32,831 nucleotides of DNA from Actinomycetota bacterium (GTDB lineage: Bacteria > Actinomycetota > Actinomycetes > Streptosporangiales > Streptosporangiaceae): positions 1 to 32,831 of the forward strand of contig PLRW01000138.1 of assembly GCA_003164955.1 (NCBI GenBank), given 5' to 3'. The position numbers and the translations under genes were made by a program. The notes below the pieces were generated by a model. It saw only the letters and a program-made list of their open reading frames with translations. It had not been told where the DNA came from and searched no databases. Each line of letters opens with the position of its first letter. The stretch's first letter is position 1. This document shows positions 1 through 8,334 of this stretch, piece by piece.

Positions 1-1045
1 CGGGCGCGGTGGCGGCGGCGGTGCCGAGCACGCGCCACCCGGCCGCCCAGCGCTCCGGCGTGGACTGTGCGGTGACCGCGGAGGTGATCGCGGCCAGCGC
101 GGCGTAGGCGCGATCGGCGCGGTCCGGCAACCGGAACGCGCCCGGGTCGGCGAGCACTTCCTCGGGATCAGGCAGGTCCATCTCCAGTAGCCAGGTAAGA
201 AACTCCGCCCCCGCCCCGTCTCCCACCGAACCCCGGACGAGCACCGAGCGGGCCTCGTCACCGGCCCCCGCCGCGCCCGCCGCGGCCCACAGGCGCGCGG
301 CCATTTCCCAGGTGCGGGGGCTCGGCCAGCCCCGTCCCGCCGACGAAGGGTCCGCCGGTGGCGCGCACGCCAGCGCGGGGCGGGCCCGCAGGAAGGCGCC
401 GACCAGGCCGCGGGCGAGAACCTCCTCGGCCTCCCAGCCGCCGGCCAGTTCCGGCACCTGCGGTGCGGGCCAGCCGCCGGCCAGCCCGTCGGCGACCACT
501 CGCGGGTTGACGTCCCAGGCCAGGTGGCAGAGCCGGTTGGCCAGCGGTGCGGACAGGTCCCACCCGTCGGCAGCCTGCTCCGGTGGGTTGGCCGCGGCCA
601 CGACCGCGACGTCGGCGGGCAGCTCAAGGTCGCCCACGACGCGTTCGAGAACCACGCGGAGCAGGGCCGCCTGCACGGCGGGCGGCGCGGTGGAGAGCTC
701 GTCCAGGAACAGCAGGCCGCGCCCGGCTGCGGCCAGCCGCTGCGCCCACGCCGGGGGGGCGAACCGTACGCCCTGGCCGACCACGATCGGCAGGCCCGCG
801 AAGTCGGACGGCTCGCGGATCGAGGCGATGACGGTCTCGCAGGGCAGCCCGGCCGCGCCGGCCACGGCCCGGATCACCGACGTCTTGCCAGTTCCCGGCG
901 CGCCCCAGAGCAGGACGGGGACCCGCGCGGCGATGGCCACGGTCAGCGCCGCGACGACCGGATCGGCGGCCCCCCGGCCGGCCGGCGCGGGCCCGTGCGG
1001 GCCCAATGCGGCGGTGCTGGCGGCGGGCTCCTCGTCCACGCTCAC
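1..1045 (-). CDS. MoxR-type AAA+ ATPase, C-terminus cut off by window edge
   Basis: Starts at a GTG two bases after the stop of the preceding gene and runs off the left edge, with 348 codons visible. A Walker A motif GAPGTGKT lies at residues 48-55, a Walker B LLFLDE at about 111-116, and a sensor-like AANPPEQ follows. The stretch after Walker B (STAPPAVQAALLRVVLERVV) is typical of MoxR/dynein-related AAA+ ATPases. Members of this family act as chaperone-like ATPases, often paired with a von Willebrand A protein that would lie next to them. Here that partner would have to be left of the window, so this is inference. It is the third gene of a tightly packed minus-strand unit with two unrecognised proteins. 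ATPase assignment is firm; the biological target is unknown. Confidence 0.88.
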   Translation of the reverse strand, partial: MSVDEEPAASTAALGPHGPAPAGRGAADPVVAALTVAIAARVPVLLWGAPGTGKTSVIRAVAGAAGLPCETVIASIREPSDFAGLPIVVGQGVRFAPPAWAQRLAAAGRGLLFLDELSTAPPAVQAALLRVVLERVVGDLELPADVAVVAAANPPEQAADGWDLSAPLANRLCHLAWDVNPRVVADGLAGGWPAPQVPELAGGWEAEEVLARGLVGAFLRARPALACAPPADPSSAGRGWPSPRTWEMAARLWAAAGAAGAGDEARSVLVRGSVGDGAGAEFLTWLLEMDLPDPEEVLADPGAFRLPDRADRAYAALAAITSAVTAQSTPERWAAGWRVLGTAAATAP

Positions 1046-1047
1046 GG

Positions 1048-2193
1048 TCAGTCTGCCTCTCCACGCGATGGTCTGGGCGATGGTCTGGGCGATGGTCTGG
1101 CCGGCTCGTCCGGTCCGCCGGTCGCCGCGGGCTGGACGCCGGTTACCTCCCAGTGTGCGCGGTCACCGGACGGGCCCGCGTTTTTGTCCGCGTTCTGGCC
1201 GGCTTTCCTGCCCGCCTCCTCCCCGGCCCGCACGCTGAGGAGCACCGGGTCACGGCCGGGCTCCGGTACAGCGAGGACCGTCGCGTCCGGCCACGCCGCC
1301 TGCTGGACCGCGACCACGAGATGACCGCCCGCCACGGTCAGGCCGCAGGCCCATACTGCGGCCAGCCACCCGGCCGGCAGGGCGGCGCGCAGGTGCCGCG
1401 CTGCGCCGGTCCCGCTCAGTTCCAGGCCGCCCCACCCGGGGCCATCGTGCAGCCGCGCGTCTACCTGGTCGGGGTCGATGCCGAGCCATCGGGCCGCGGC
1501 CGGGGCGAGCCGGCCGGTCAGCGCGGCTTCGAGGGCGGCCCGGTGTGCGTGGCGCTCGCGGGCGCGGGGACCGCCGTCGGCCCAGGCCGCCGCGACGGTG
1601 CCGGACAGCACCATTTGGAACTCCAGCCCCAGCGCCAGCAGCGCCAGCAGCCCCAGCCGCTCAGCCCGGATCCGCTCCGGCTCCTCCGCCTGGCCGACCG
1701 GAATCGGGCGGCGCGGCACCCGCCGGCTGCCCGCCGGGAAGAGCCCGGCGCCGGCCGCCGCGGAAAACTTGGAGCCGCCCGCCGGCGGGAGCCCGGTGCC
1801 GCCCGCCGGGGGACCGGGGCGGCGCATCGGCTGGCTGTGCGGCCGGGTGATGCGCCCGCCGAACCGGCCCGGGCCGGCCTCCCGGAATTCCTGCACATCC
1901 TCCCAGCTGACGTTCACGCTGTCGGCCGGATCGCGAGGGCCGACGGCCATGACGCCGAGGTCGTCGGCGTGCTGATGCCAGGCCGCGGCCACCTCGATGC
2001 AGCCCGCTTTCTCCCCGCCCAGCGCGGCCAGCACGACTTCGCCCTCAGGGTCGGGGTGAGCGGGCAGCCCGAGGGCGCCGTCCTGCCATCGCACCGGGTG
2101 CGTGTCCGGCCCGCAGGGCACCCGCGTCTCCAGGGCGGGCAGCGCCCGCCACCATGGCCCGTTCGATTGGGGCCCGGGCGGCTGGCCGCTCAT
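1048..2193 (-). CDS. hypothetical protein coupled to a MoxR-type ATPase
   Basis: This is a 381-residue protein with no family that I recognise. The start was placed at the ATG whose ATGA overlaps the stop of the preceding gene. The open frame continues upstream, but only inside that gene. Visible features are a Trp-rich N-terminus, a Pro/Gly/Arg-rich linker at roughly residues 115-175, and a predicted alpha-helical, Ala/Leu-rich second half including LGLLALLALGLEF. That segment could be a buried helix; I do not see a signal peptide or clear membrane topology. The extreme C-terminus is built from a 12-bp tandem repeat giving PSPRPSPRPSR. Translational coupling on both sides implies that it works with the ATPase as substrate, adaptor or assembly partner, but no function can be read from sequence. 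Confidence 0.75.
   Translation of the reverse strand: MSGQPPGPQSNGPWWRALPALETRVPCGPDTHPVRWQDGALGLPAHPDPEGEVVLAALGGEKAGCIEVAAAWHQHADDLGVMAVGPRDPADSVNVSWEDVQEFREAGPGRFGGRITRPHSQPMRRPGPPAGGTGLPPAGGSKFSAAAGAGLFPAGSRRVPRRPIPVGQAEEPERIRAERLGLLALLALGLEFQMVLSGTVAAAWADGGPRARERHAHRAALEAALTGRLAPAAARWLGIDPDQVDARLHDGPGWGGLELSGTGAARHLRAALPAGWLAAVWACGLTVAGGHLVVAVQQAAWPDATVLAVPEPGRDPVLLSVRAGEEAGRKAGQNADKNAGPSGDRAHWEVTGVQPAATGGPDEPARPSPRPSPRPSRGEAD
1067..1102. repeat. 12-bp tandem repeat x3 at a C-terminus
   Basis: GATGGTCTGGGC is present three times (the last with one change) at 1067-1078, 1079-1090 and 1091-1102. It encodes the PSPRPSPRPS repeats at the C-terminal end of the second unrecognised protein. 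Confidence 0.85.
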
Positions 2194-3635
2194 GGCACTG
2201 CCCACCAGGACAGCGGCACCCGGACGGCGGCCCGCTGCTCCGGTGTCGTAACGAACAGCGTGCCGGAAGCCGTCTCCCGGCCCAGCGGGGGCACCACGCG
2301 CAGCATCACAAACGTCTCCCCACCGGGGCCCTCCGTCCACTGCCGCTGGACGGCCACGTGCCAGTGCCCGGCGTCATCCTGCAGCCACCAGCCGAAGGCC
2401 GGGAGCATGCCCGGCCCGAAGCGGCGCGCCGACCATGACGCGGGCCACCCGCAGCCGAGCACATGCAGATAGGTCTGCCCGTTCAGGGTATGCAGGCCGG
2501 CCAGTACGACGCGGGCCCCGTTCAGCTCGGGCAGGGTCACGGCCACGGTGGCGGTGCCGTCCCGCACAGTGTGCCGGTGCCGGCGTCCGTAGCAGGCGAG
2601 AACGCTCAGCCATGGCTCGGGCAGGTCGGGCGTGGGCCGGGCGGTAATCCCGTGCCCGTCGATGCCGAGACGGCCGCAGACGGTAGCCAGGTGACCGGGG
2701 GCCGGGCTGAGCGGCGACAGCGCCCCCGCCGCTTCGAGCGCTCGTACCGTGTCCCCGGTGCTGTCGGCCGCTTGCCGGGCCAGGTGCGGATCATCGGCCG
2801 CGGCGGCCAGGATCTGCTGGGCCACGTTCTCCAGCAGCTGATCGCCCGGCCGCGCGGAGAGCGGCTCGATCACGGCGCTGGCGACCTCCGTGGTGCCGGT
2901 CAGGTCGATCCGGACGCTGGCGTCATCACCGGCGTTGAGGTCGAGCCAGCGAGCGCCGGCGGGCGGCCCGGGCTGGATGTTCAGGTGCCCCGTCCACCGG
3001 GATAGCAGTCCGCCGCCCTGCGCACCGACGTGGTAACGGGTCTCCCGGTCGTCGGCGGCGGTTATCTGCCCGAAGGGCGGGAACGACGTGGGCGCCGGGG
3101 CCCAGGTCGTGTCCCGGGCGCGGCGGCGGATCCGCGCGACCGCGGGGGCGGCCGCGTGCGTGGCCGTCACCACCAGCGACATCACATAAAGCTCTCCGGT
3201 GACGTCCCCGTCGCGGAGGCGCAGCATCCGGCTGACCGGTATTACCCGGGGTATCCCGGCGCTTGGTGCTGGTTCCGCATCCGGCCGGGGCGAGCCGGTG
3301 GCTGGGGCGGCCCGGATGACCGGTCTCGCCGGGGCCGCTGGTCGTGGCCGGCCGACGGGCAGCAGGCGGCCGACGGGCAACGGGCGGACGGTCATGGCGT
3401 GCAGGTGCCGGGCACTCAGGGCCGCCTGGAACTCGTCCATGATCGCTTCGGCCCGGTCCGCGTCGACGGCTCCGACGCTGACCAGGGCGGTGGCGATGCC
3501 CCGGAGCCGTCCCAGGCATTCGCTGAGGACGTCCCGGGGGCGCACCTGCCCGGCCTCGCGGGGCAGCGTCCGGGCGCGCCGGAGGGCCGCCTCGGCGGCC
3601 AGCCGGAGGTGACGTTCCGCCCGCTCGCTGTCCAC
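2190..3635 (-). CDS. hypothetical protein, first gene of the MoxR-linked unit
   Basis: This 481-residue protein is not recognised. It begins with a charged helical segment (about residues 1-80, rich in Arg, Ala and Leu), followed by a Pro/Ala/Arg-rich linker (about 85-130) and a long, mostly beta-type and Trp-containing region ending in SWWAVP. No catalytic motif, signal peptide or membrane span is evident. The GTG start gives the longest reading frame; a GGAGG lies only a couple of bases before it, so a slightly different start is possible. Its stop overlaps the start of the next gene (ATGA), and all three genes run in one direction, so they are very likely one transcript. Alternating charged helical and beta regions would fit a scaffold or effector, but that is speculation. 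Confidence 0.78.
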   Translation of the reverse strand: MDSERAERHLRLAAEAALRRARTLPREAGQVRPRDVLSECLGRLRGIATALVSVGAVDADRAEAIMDEFQAALSARHLHAMTVRPLPVGRLLPVGRPRPAAPARPVIRAAPATGSPRPDAEPAPSAGIPRVIPVSRMLRLRDGDVTGELYVMSLVVTATHAAAPAVARIRRRARDTTWAPAPTSFPPFGQITAADDRETRYHVGAQGGGLLSRWTGHLNIQPGPPAGARWLDLNAGDDASVRIDLTGTTEVASAVIEPLSARPGDQLLENVAQQILAAAADDPHLARQAADSTGDTVRALEAAGALSPLSPAPGHLATVCGRLGIDGHGITARPTPDLPEPWLSVLACYGRRHRHTVRDGTATVAVTLPELNGARVVLAGLHTLNGQTYLHVLGCGWPASWSARRFGPGMLPAFGWWLQDDAGHWHVAVQRQWTEGPGGETFVMLRVVPPLGRETASGTLFVTTPEQRAAVRVPLSWWAVP

Positions 3636-3858
3636 GCCTCCACGGTCTCACCAACGCCGCCCATGCGGCGAGCCCTTAACCAAGCGGCGGCGAGGGGATG
3701 AGCGGTCGCGAGCCAGGGCAGGCGCGCGGGCGCAGGCGCAAACCGCCAGGGGAGAGCCGGGGAGAGCCGGATCCCGGCCGGACATGCCGGTGAGCCGGGC
3801 CGGCGAGGGGGGATTCGCCTGGCCCGGCCTCTTACCACCGGCACTGCTATGACGTATG

Positions 3859-4143
3859 TCAGGGCGCCGGCGGTTCCCTTGTGGCCGCATCATTTCGCGG
3901 ACCGTCGCTGGCTGGCCCCTCGCCGAAGGTGTCCGCCGATGTGCCGGGGAGCGGGAGTTCCAGATCTTGCAGGCGGGGCGGCAGGGGACGCGGGGTGCCG
4001 TCCGCTTTCCGGGCCGATGAGGGGTGGCCGGGCGGGAGCTCCGCCAGGGCCATCCGCATCTCGCGGTCGCTGGGACCGCTAGCCGTTCCGTACGTGCCAT
4101 GCCTGCGATGCCCGCCGGGCCAGTCGTCCGGGTGAAACACCAT
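3859..4143 (-). CDS. possible small hypothetical protein (94 aa)
   Basis: The frame reads from an ATG preceded by a G-rich tract. The product is hydrophilic and starts MVFHPDDWPGGHRRHGTYGT. It has a Pro/Leu-rich centre (LPPRLQDLELPLP) and no Arg-only or Gly-only runs of the kind seen in antisense shadow frames here. The codons mostly end in G or C, as expected for a real gene in this genome. It lies between the CBS-domain gene and the unrecognised three-gene unit, all on the minus strand. I do not recognise a family with certainty. The frame stays open upstream to about 4314, so an earlier start is possible. It could also be a chance frame. Confidence 0.5.
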   Translation of the reverse strand: MVFHPDDWPGGHRRHGTYGTASGPSDREMRMALAELPPGHPSSARKADGTPRPLPPRLQDLELPLPGTSADTFGEGPASDGPRNDAATREPPAP

Positions 4144-4399
4144 GGCCCCCCTGCCCGTTACCGATCGGCCATCTTCCGCGAACGGCCGTCGGAAGATACC
4201 GTCGGAAGAGACCGAATGTATCCGCCGGCGGTACGGTGCGCCCCGGGAATGCCATGGCTGCTCCGTTTTCCGCGGAAAAGCCGTACCCCGAATTACGGTT
4301 CTCGGCGAGAGCATATTAAGCGGCGATCACGGCGGCCGGATAAAACGCCCCGGTACCGGATAAAACGCCACAGTGAAAGAGAGCGCGCATTTCCGGCCG
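4144..4399. other. spacer with 20-bp-period repeat, no clear gene
   Basis: This spacer lies between the end of the CBS-domain gene and the possible small gene. It holds the duplicated 14-mer described separately and is locally AT-richer (around 4310-4320 and 4341-4345) than flanking DNA. It may therefore contain the promoter of the minus-strand small gene. I see no RNA gene and no convincing -10/-35 pair. Confidence 0.4.
4336..4369. repeat. two copies of a 14-bp direct repeat, 20-bp spacing
   Basis: The sequence CCGGATAAAACGCC occurs at 4336-4349 and again at 4356-4369. A 20-bp period is close to two helical turns, so both copies would face the same side of the DNA, which is the geometry of a two-site operator. 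On the minus strand it lies upstream of the possible small gene and just after the CBS-domain gene. Regulatory role is inference. Confidence 0.6.
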
Positions 4400-4849
4400 C
4401 TACCGCGGCGCGCCGGCTACTTCCTGGGTGGCCGGCGTATGGCCGCTGGCCACCCTCCCTTCCCGGGCGGCCACGGTCGACCCCGACCAGCACCGGACGA
4501 TGTCCCGCATCGACAGCAGGCCGGTCACCTCGGACCCTTCGACCACCACCAGGTGCCGGAACCCGCCCCGGACCATCGCGGCCGCCGCCTTTTCGAGCGT
4601 CCAGGCCGGCACCGCGAAGACCAGATCCGACGTGCAGTGATGCGCGGCCAGTTCGGCGTCTGGGTCCTGTCCCGCGCCGATGGAGTCCAGGACGTCGCGT
4701 TCGGTGAGAATTCCGACGCCCGCGTGTTCCGGGTCGATCACGACCGCGGCGCCGACATGCCGTGATGACATCATCCGGGCCGCCTCGCGCAGCGTGTGCG
4801 CAGGGCCGATCGTCAGGACCAAGTTCGACATGCCGTCTCGTACGTTCAT
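4400..4849 (-). CDS. tandem CBS-domain protein
   Basis: This 149-residue soluble protein consists of two CBS domains (about residues 1-60 and 68-125) and a short tail. The typical CBS signatures are visible: VGAAVVIDPEHAGVGILTER in the first copy and FRHLVVVEGSEVTGLLSMRD in the second. Such Bateman modules bind adenine nucleotides and act as energy or redox sensors. Stand-alone versions of this size, like mycobacterial Hrp1, are often part of hypoxia or dormancy responses, but I find no DosR-type box that would prove this here. It is separated from hisN by about 160 bp, so it probably has its own promoter. The ligand and partner are unknown. Confidence 0.9.
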   Translation of the reverse strand: MNVRDGMSNLVLTIGPAHTLREAARMMSSRHVGAAVVIDPEHAGVGILTERDVLDSIGAGQDPDAELAAHHCTSDLVFAVPAWTLEKAAAAMVRGGFRHLVVVEGSEVTGLLSMRDIVRCWSGSTVAAREGRVASGHTPATQEVAGAPR

Positions 4850-5011
4850 CGTCGCTCACCCCGGATGCTTGCGGGACGCGGCAGCACTTTGTGAACTTGT
4901 GACCGCCGTTTTGAACAGCATCGGTGAAAAGCCCGGGAAGGGCAAGACCTTTGGCCAGGACTTCCGTGCTTGTCGCCGTCCCCGCTATTTGCCCTTGTCA
5001 GGAGCTTTTTC

Positions 5012-5794
5012 TCAGGCCTTCAGCCTGGTCAGGACCTCGTCGTGCAGGTGGCCGTTGGTACAGACGACGCTGCCGCCGTCCGGGGTCCGCGCGCCGCTGA
5101 CGTCGGTGAAGCGGCCGCCCGCCTCCTCCACGATGACCTGCAGCGCGGCGATGTCCCACAGCGAGACGTCCGGTTCGAGGGACACGTCGACCGCCCCCTC
5201 CGCGACCAGGACATGTGACCAGAAGTCCCCGTACGCGCGGGACCGCCAGACCGCCCGGTTCAGGCCGAGGAAGCCGTCGAGTTTGCCGCGGTCCTCCCAG
5301 CCCGTCAGGCTGGAGTACGACATCGACGCGTCGCCGAGGCTGGTGACGCCCGACACCGCGCACCGGGTCGCCTTGGTCAGGCCGCGCCCCGTCCACGCGC
5401 CGCCCCCGGCGGCCGCCCACCAGCGCCGGCCCAGGGCGGGGGCGGACACCACCCCCACCACGACCTCGTCCCCGTCCATCAGGCCGATCAGCGTGGCCCA
5501 GACCGGAACCCCGCGCACGAAGTTCTTCGTGCCGTCGATGGGGTCGATCACCCAGCAGCGCGGGCCGTGCCCGCTCCGCCCGAATTCCTCGCCGAGCACC
5601 GCGTCGCGGGGACGGGCCCGGCGCAGCACGTTACGCAGCGATTCCTCAGCCGCACGGTCGGCATCGGTCACCGGGGTCAGGTCAGGCTTCGTCTCGACCT
5701 CGAGATTAAGCGCGCGGAAGCGCCGGTTGGTGATGTCATCGGCCGCGTCGGCGAGGACGTGCGCGAAACGCAGGTCATCACCATAAAGTGCCAC
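5012..5794 (-). CDS. hisN: inositol-monophosphatase-family phosphatase, probable histidinol-phosphatase
   Basis: This 260-residue Mg-dependent phosphatase has the family motifs: GEEFG near residue 68-72, WVIDPIDGTKNF at about 81-92 (metal ligands D84, D87) and WDIAAL near residue 210. In actinobacteria this branch supplies the histidinol-phosphatase step of histidine synthesis, converting L-histidinol phosphate to L-histidinol. The GTG start gives the standard family length; the frame stays open far upstream but overlaps the divergent DUF2087 gene, so the longer version is rejected. Known actinobacterial context places hisN beside rsgA, as here, although a small plus-strand gene now sits between them. 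Alternative: a general inositol- or sugar-phosphate phosphatase. Confidence 0.88.
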   Translation of the reverse strand: MALYGDDLRFAHVLADAADDITNRRFRALNLEVETKPDLTPVTDADRAAEESLRNVLRRARPRDAVLGEEFGRSGHGPRCWVIDPIDGTKNFVRGVPVWATLIGLMDGDEVVVGVVSAPALGRRWWAAAGGGAWTGRGLTKATRCAVSGVTSLGDASMSYSSLTGWEDRGKLDGFLGLNRAVWRSRAYGDFWSHVLVAEGAVDVSLEPDVSLWDIAALQVIVEEAGGRFTDVSGARTPDGGSVVCTNGHLHDEVLTRLKA

Positions 5795-5869
5795 GCGCGA
5801 AACCGTACCGCGCCGGCGAGTCTGGTGACCAGGCGAGCGCCGGCGCGGCGGGGCAGGCAAACTAGCAGC

Positions 5870-6208
5870 ATGGGCGATATCAGCCTCAGCAAGCCGGAGG
5901 ATTCGGCGAGCAGTGCCGTGGCCGGGCGGCTGGAGAACGAGGAACAGCTCAGGCCGTTCGTTCGCGACGGCCGCATCACCGCGATGCCGGCCCGGCCGGC
6001 GAAGCGGCGGCTCCTGCTCGATTGTGTGGCCCAGGCGTTCGAACCGGGGCTCCGCTTCCCGGAAGCTGCGGTGGACGACGTGCTCAAGGCGCTGTGCGAC
6101 GACCACTTCGCCCTGCGGCGCTATCTCGTGGATGAGGGCTTCTTGTCCCGGCAGGCGGGCGTGTACTGGCGCAGCGGCGGGACGGTCGACGTCCGGCCCG
6201 AGAGCTGA
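5870..6208 (+). CDS. DUF2087 domain protein
   Basis: This is a 112-residue protein. From about residue 35 onward it carries the DUF2087 pattern: PARPAKRRLLLDCVAQAFE, then FPEAAVDDVLKALCDDHFALRRYLVDEGFLSR and a final aromatic-rich strand. DUF2087 is usually found as a small stand-alone unit or at the C-terminus of winged-helix regulators, and a nucleic-acid-related role is suspected but not established. There is no separate DNA-binding domain here. The gene runs opposite to hisN and rsgA, and its start is only 75 bp from the hisN start. The ATG was chosen because upstream sequence in the same frame overlaps hisN. Confidence 0.8.
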   Translation: MGDISLSKPEDSASSAVAGRLENEEQLRPFVRDGRITAMPARPAKRRLLLDCVAQAFEPGLRFPEAAVDDVLKALCDDHFALRRYLVDEGFLSRQAGVYWRSGGTVDVRPES

Positions 6209-6254
6209 GACGCCCGCGCGGTGCGGGCGCCCCGGATCTCGGGCGATCCGGCAG

Positions 6255-7283
6255 CTAGGGCGATTCGGCGCCCTCACGGCTGCGCAGCAGGCGGCGCAGC
6301 GAGTCCAGCCGCGCCTGCGCGCCGTGCTCGCGGGCCCATTCATCGAGCCCGCAATCCTCATCGAGATGGTCGCAGCCGGGCGGGCAGTCGGCGGCGGGGC
6401 CGGCCAGATCGGGGAAGGCCTCCACGACCCGCCGGGGGCTCACGTAGCCGAGGCCGAAGCCGCGCACCCCGGGAGTGTCGATGATCCAGCCGCCACCGGG
6501 CAATTCGAGGGCCACCGCCGACGACGAGGTGTGCCGGCCCCGGCCCGTCACCGGGTTCACTATCCCGACCACCCGCCCCGCGTCCGGGACCAGCGCGTTT
6601 ACCAGCGTGGACTTGCCCACCCCGGACTGCCCGATCATGACGCTGATCCGGCCGGACAGCGCCGTGCACAGCGGGGCGATCTGCTCATCGGTGAGCGGGC
6701 GCCGGGTGACCAGGCAGCTCACGCCCAGCGGCTCATAGATGTCCAGCACCTCGCGTGGTGCGGCGAGGTCGGCCTTGGTCAGGCACAGCAGCGGGCTGAT
6801 GCCGGCGTCGTATGCGGCGACCAGGCACCGGTCGATAAACCGGAGGTGGGGGGCCGGCTGCGCCAGCGCGCAGACGATCACCAGTTGCCCGGCGTTGGCG
6901 ACGATGACCCGCTCTACCGGGTCGGTGTCATCGGGCGACCGGCGCAGGGCCGAGGTGCGCGGCTGGACCCGGACGATGCGCGCGAGCGTTCCCTCGTCTC
7001 CGGACGTGTCGCCGGCCAGTATGACCCGGTCGCCGACGACCACGCTCCGGTGGCCGAGTTCGCGCGCCTTCATCGCGATGACGACCCGGCCCTCGGTCAG
7101 GGTCCCGTACCGGCCCCGGTCGATGCTGACGACGAATCCTTCCGGGGCATCCTCGTGGGCCGGCCGTCGCCGGGTACGCGGCCGGGTGCCCCGGCCCGGG
7201 CGTACCCGGACGTCGTCCTCGTCGAGGCCCTCGTGGCCCGGGCGTCGGCTCAGGACTCCGCCTCCCGCCCGTTCGTCTCGCAT
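6255..7283 (-). CDS. rsgA: ribosome small-subunit-dependent GTPase A
   Basis: This 342-residue protein is a circularly permuted GTPase that checks late 30S subunit maturation. Domains in order are an OB-fold (about residues 48-110), the GTPase with LTKAD (168-172, G4), GQSGVGKST (218-226, P-loop), RHTSSS (switch region) and DTPG (269-272, G3), and a C-terminal zinc-binding segment with DCPPGCDHLDEDC. The first about 45 residues are Arg/Asp/Gly-rich and probably disordered. Actinobacterial rsgA usually follows aroA with overlap. Here no aroA lies upstream; instead a 274-bp spacer separates it from a divergent gene, so it must have its own promoter. Start choice is uncertain because no clear ribosome-binding site is visible. 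Confidence 0.93.
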   Translation of the reverse strand: MRDERAGGGVLSRRPGHEGLDEDDVRVRPGRGTRPRTRRRPAHEDAPEGFVVSIDRGRYGTLTEGRVVIAMKARELGHRSVVVGDRVILAGDTSGDEGTLARIVRVQPRTSALRRSPDDTDPVERVIVANAGQLVIVCALAQPAPHLRFIDRCLVAAYDAGISPLLCLTKADLAAPREVLDIYEPLGVSCLVTRRPLTDEQIAPLCTALSGRISVMIGQSGVGKSTLVNALVPDAGRVVGIVNPVTGRGRHTSSSAVALELPGGGWIIDTPGVRGFGLGYVSPRRVVEAFPDLAGPAADCPPGCDHLDEDCGLDEWAREHGAQARLDSLRRLLRSREGAESP

Positions 7284-7557
7284 TGCATACCGTGAGGGTA
7301 ACGGTTCGGCCGTTTCGTGCCTTCCCAGGGCCGCCGGGCTCCCGTACCCGCCCCGGCCGGCCGGGATAGCCGTCCGGGAGCGTCCGGGGCCCGTTTGGGG
7401 CGCTTTCCGCGGGCTGTTTTCGCGCCAAAACCCGGTTTGCGGTCCGCGAATACCGTCATAAAAACGTGCTCCTGGTTTGGCGGGCGGCCATTGTGGTTAT
7501 GAAATTGCTCATTGCGGCTCGTGTGGCAGTTCGCTCTTACGTATCAGGATTTGGGGT

Positions 7558-8334
7558 ATGTGCGGCCGTTTCGTTTCCGCGCGGCAGCGCCAGGAACTCA
7601 TTGATGAGTTCCTGGTGGAACGCGACCAGGTGGTCGGGGATGTCGCCCCTGATTACAACGTTGCCCCGACCGACCCCATCTACGCGGTGCTGGGTCAGTG
7701 TCGCGAGCTGCGGCTGGTCCGCTGGGGACTGGTGCCCTCGTGGGCGAAGGACCGGTCCGGTGGCGCGCGCCTGATCAATGCGCGCGCGGAGACCGTCGCG
7801 GCGAAGCCCTCGTTCCGCAGCGCCTTCGCCCGCCGGCGGTGCCTGATTCCCGCCGACGGCTACTACGAGTGGCGCCCGCTCGGCGGCCGTGAGCACGGGC
7901 GCCCCCGCAAGCAGCCGTACTACATCCACCGCGCGGACGGCCAGGGCATGGCCTTGGCCGGGATCTACGAGTTCTGGCGGGACGCGGCGCTTCCCGACGA
8001 TCATCCGGCGGCCTGGCTGTGGACCGCGGCCATCATCACCACGCAGGCGACCGACCACATGGGCTGGGTGCACGACCGGATGCCCATGGTGGTCAGCCCG
8101 GTGCACTGGGACGAGTGGCTGGATCCCGCCACCGGCGATGCGGACAGCCTGCTCAAGACGATCACTCCCGCCGCGTCCGACGACCTTGAGACACGGCCGG
8201 TATCGACCGCCGTCAACTCGGTGGCCAACGACGGGCCGGACCTAATTACCGCGATTACCGGGATTACCGCGCTGGCCGCCGGGGGTGAGTCCGGGGACAT
8301 CCTGGCCGCCGATAGCGCGCCCGGGGAAGCGTGA
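7558..8334 (+). CDS. SOS response-associated peptidase (YedK/HMCES-type abasic-site protein)
   Basis: This 258-residue SRAP-domain protein forms a thiazolidine crosslink with abasic sites in single-stranded DNA and shields them during replication. The start is fixed by biology: the initiator Met must be followed directly by Cys2 (MCGRF), which becomes the reactive N-terminus after Met removal. Other family residues are present: N74 in LINARAET, E104 in GYYEW and H172 in VHDRMP. The C-terminal part beyond residue about 228 is an Ala/Gly/Ile-rich tail. The frame extends upstream to 7477, but that extension would bury Cys2. The last bases overlap the next gene (GTGA), implying co-translation with a zinc-finger protein. 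No LexA-type operator is evident upstream. Confidence 0.93.
   Translation: MCGRFVSARQRQELIDEFLVERDQVVGDVAPDYNVAPTDPIYAVLGQCRELRLVRWGLVPSWAKDRSGGARLINARAETVAAKPSFRSAFARRRCLIPADGYYEWRPLGGREHGRPRKQPYYIHRADGQGMALAGIYEFWRDAALPDDHPAAWLWTAAIITTQATDHMGWVHDRMPMVVSPVHWDEWLDPATGDADSLLKTITPAASDDLETRPVSTAVNSVANDGPDLITAITGITALAAGGESGDILAADSAPGEA

Noticed and set aside
312..1238. Long plus-strand frame opposite the MoxR ATPase
   Set aside because: It is Arg/Ala/Ser/Pro-rich without motifs, while the minus-strand frame has Walker A and B. It is an antisense shadow in high-GC DNA.
4850..5011. DosR-type box before the CBS-domain gene
   Set aside because: GGAC/GTCC-like words occur near 4960-4970, but the full dyad is absent.
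5012..6361. Longer version of HisN starting at 6361
   Set aside because: It would overlap the DUF2087 gene and the end of rsgA, and the added 189 residues have no family match.
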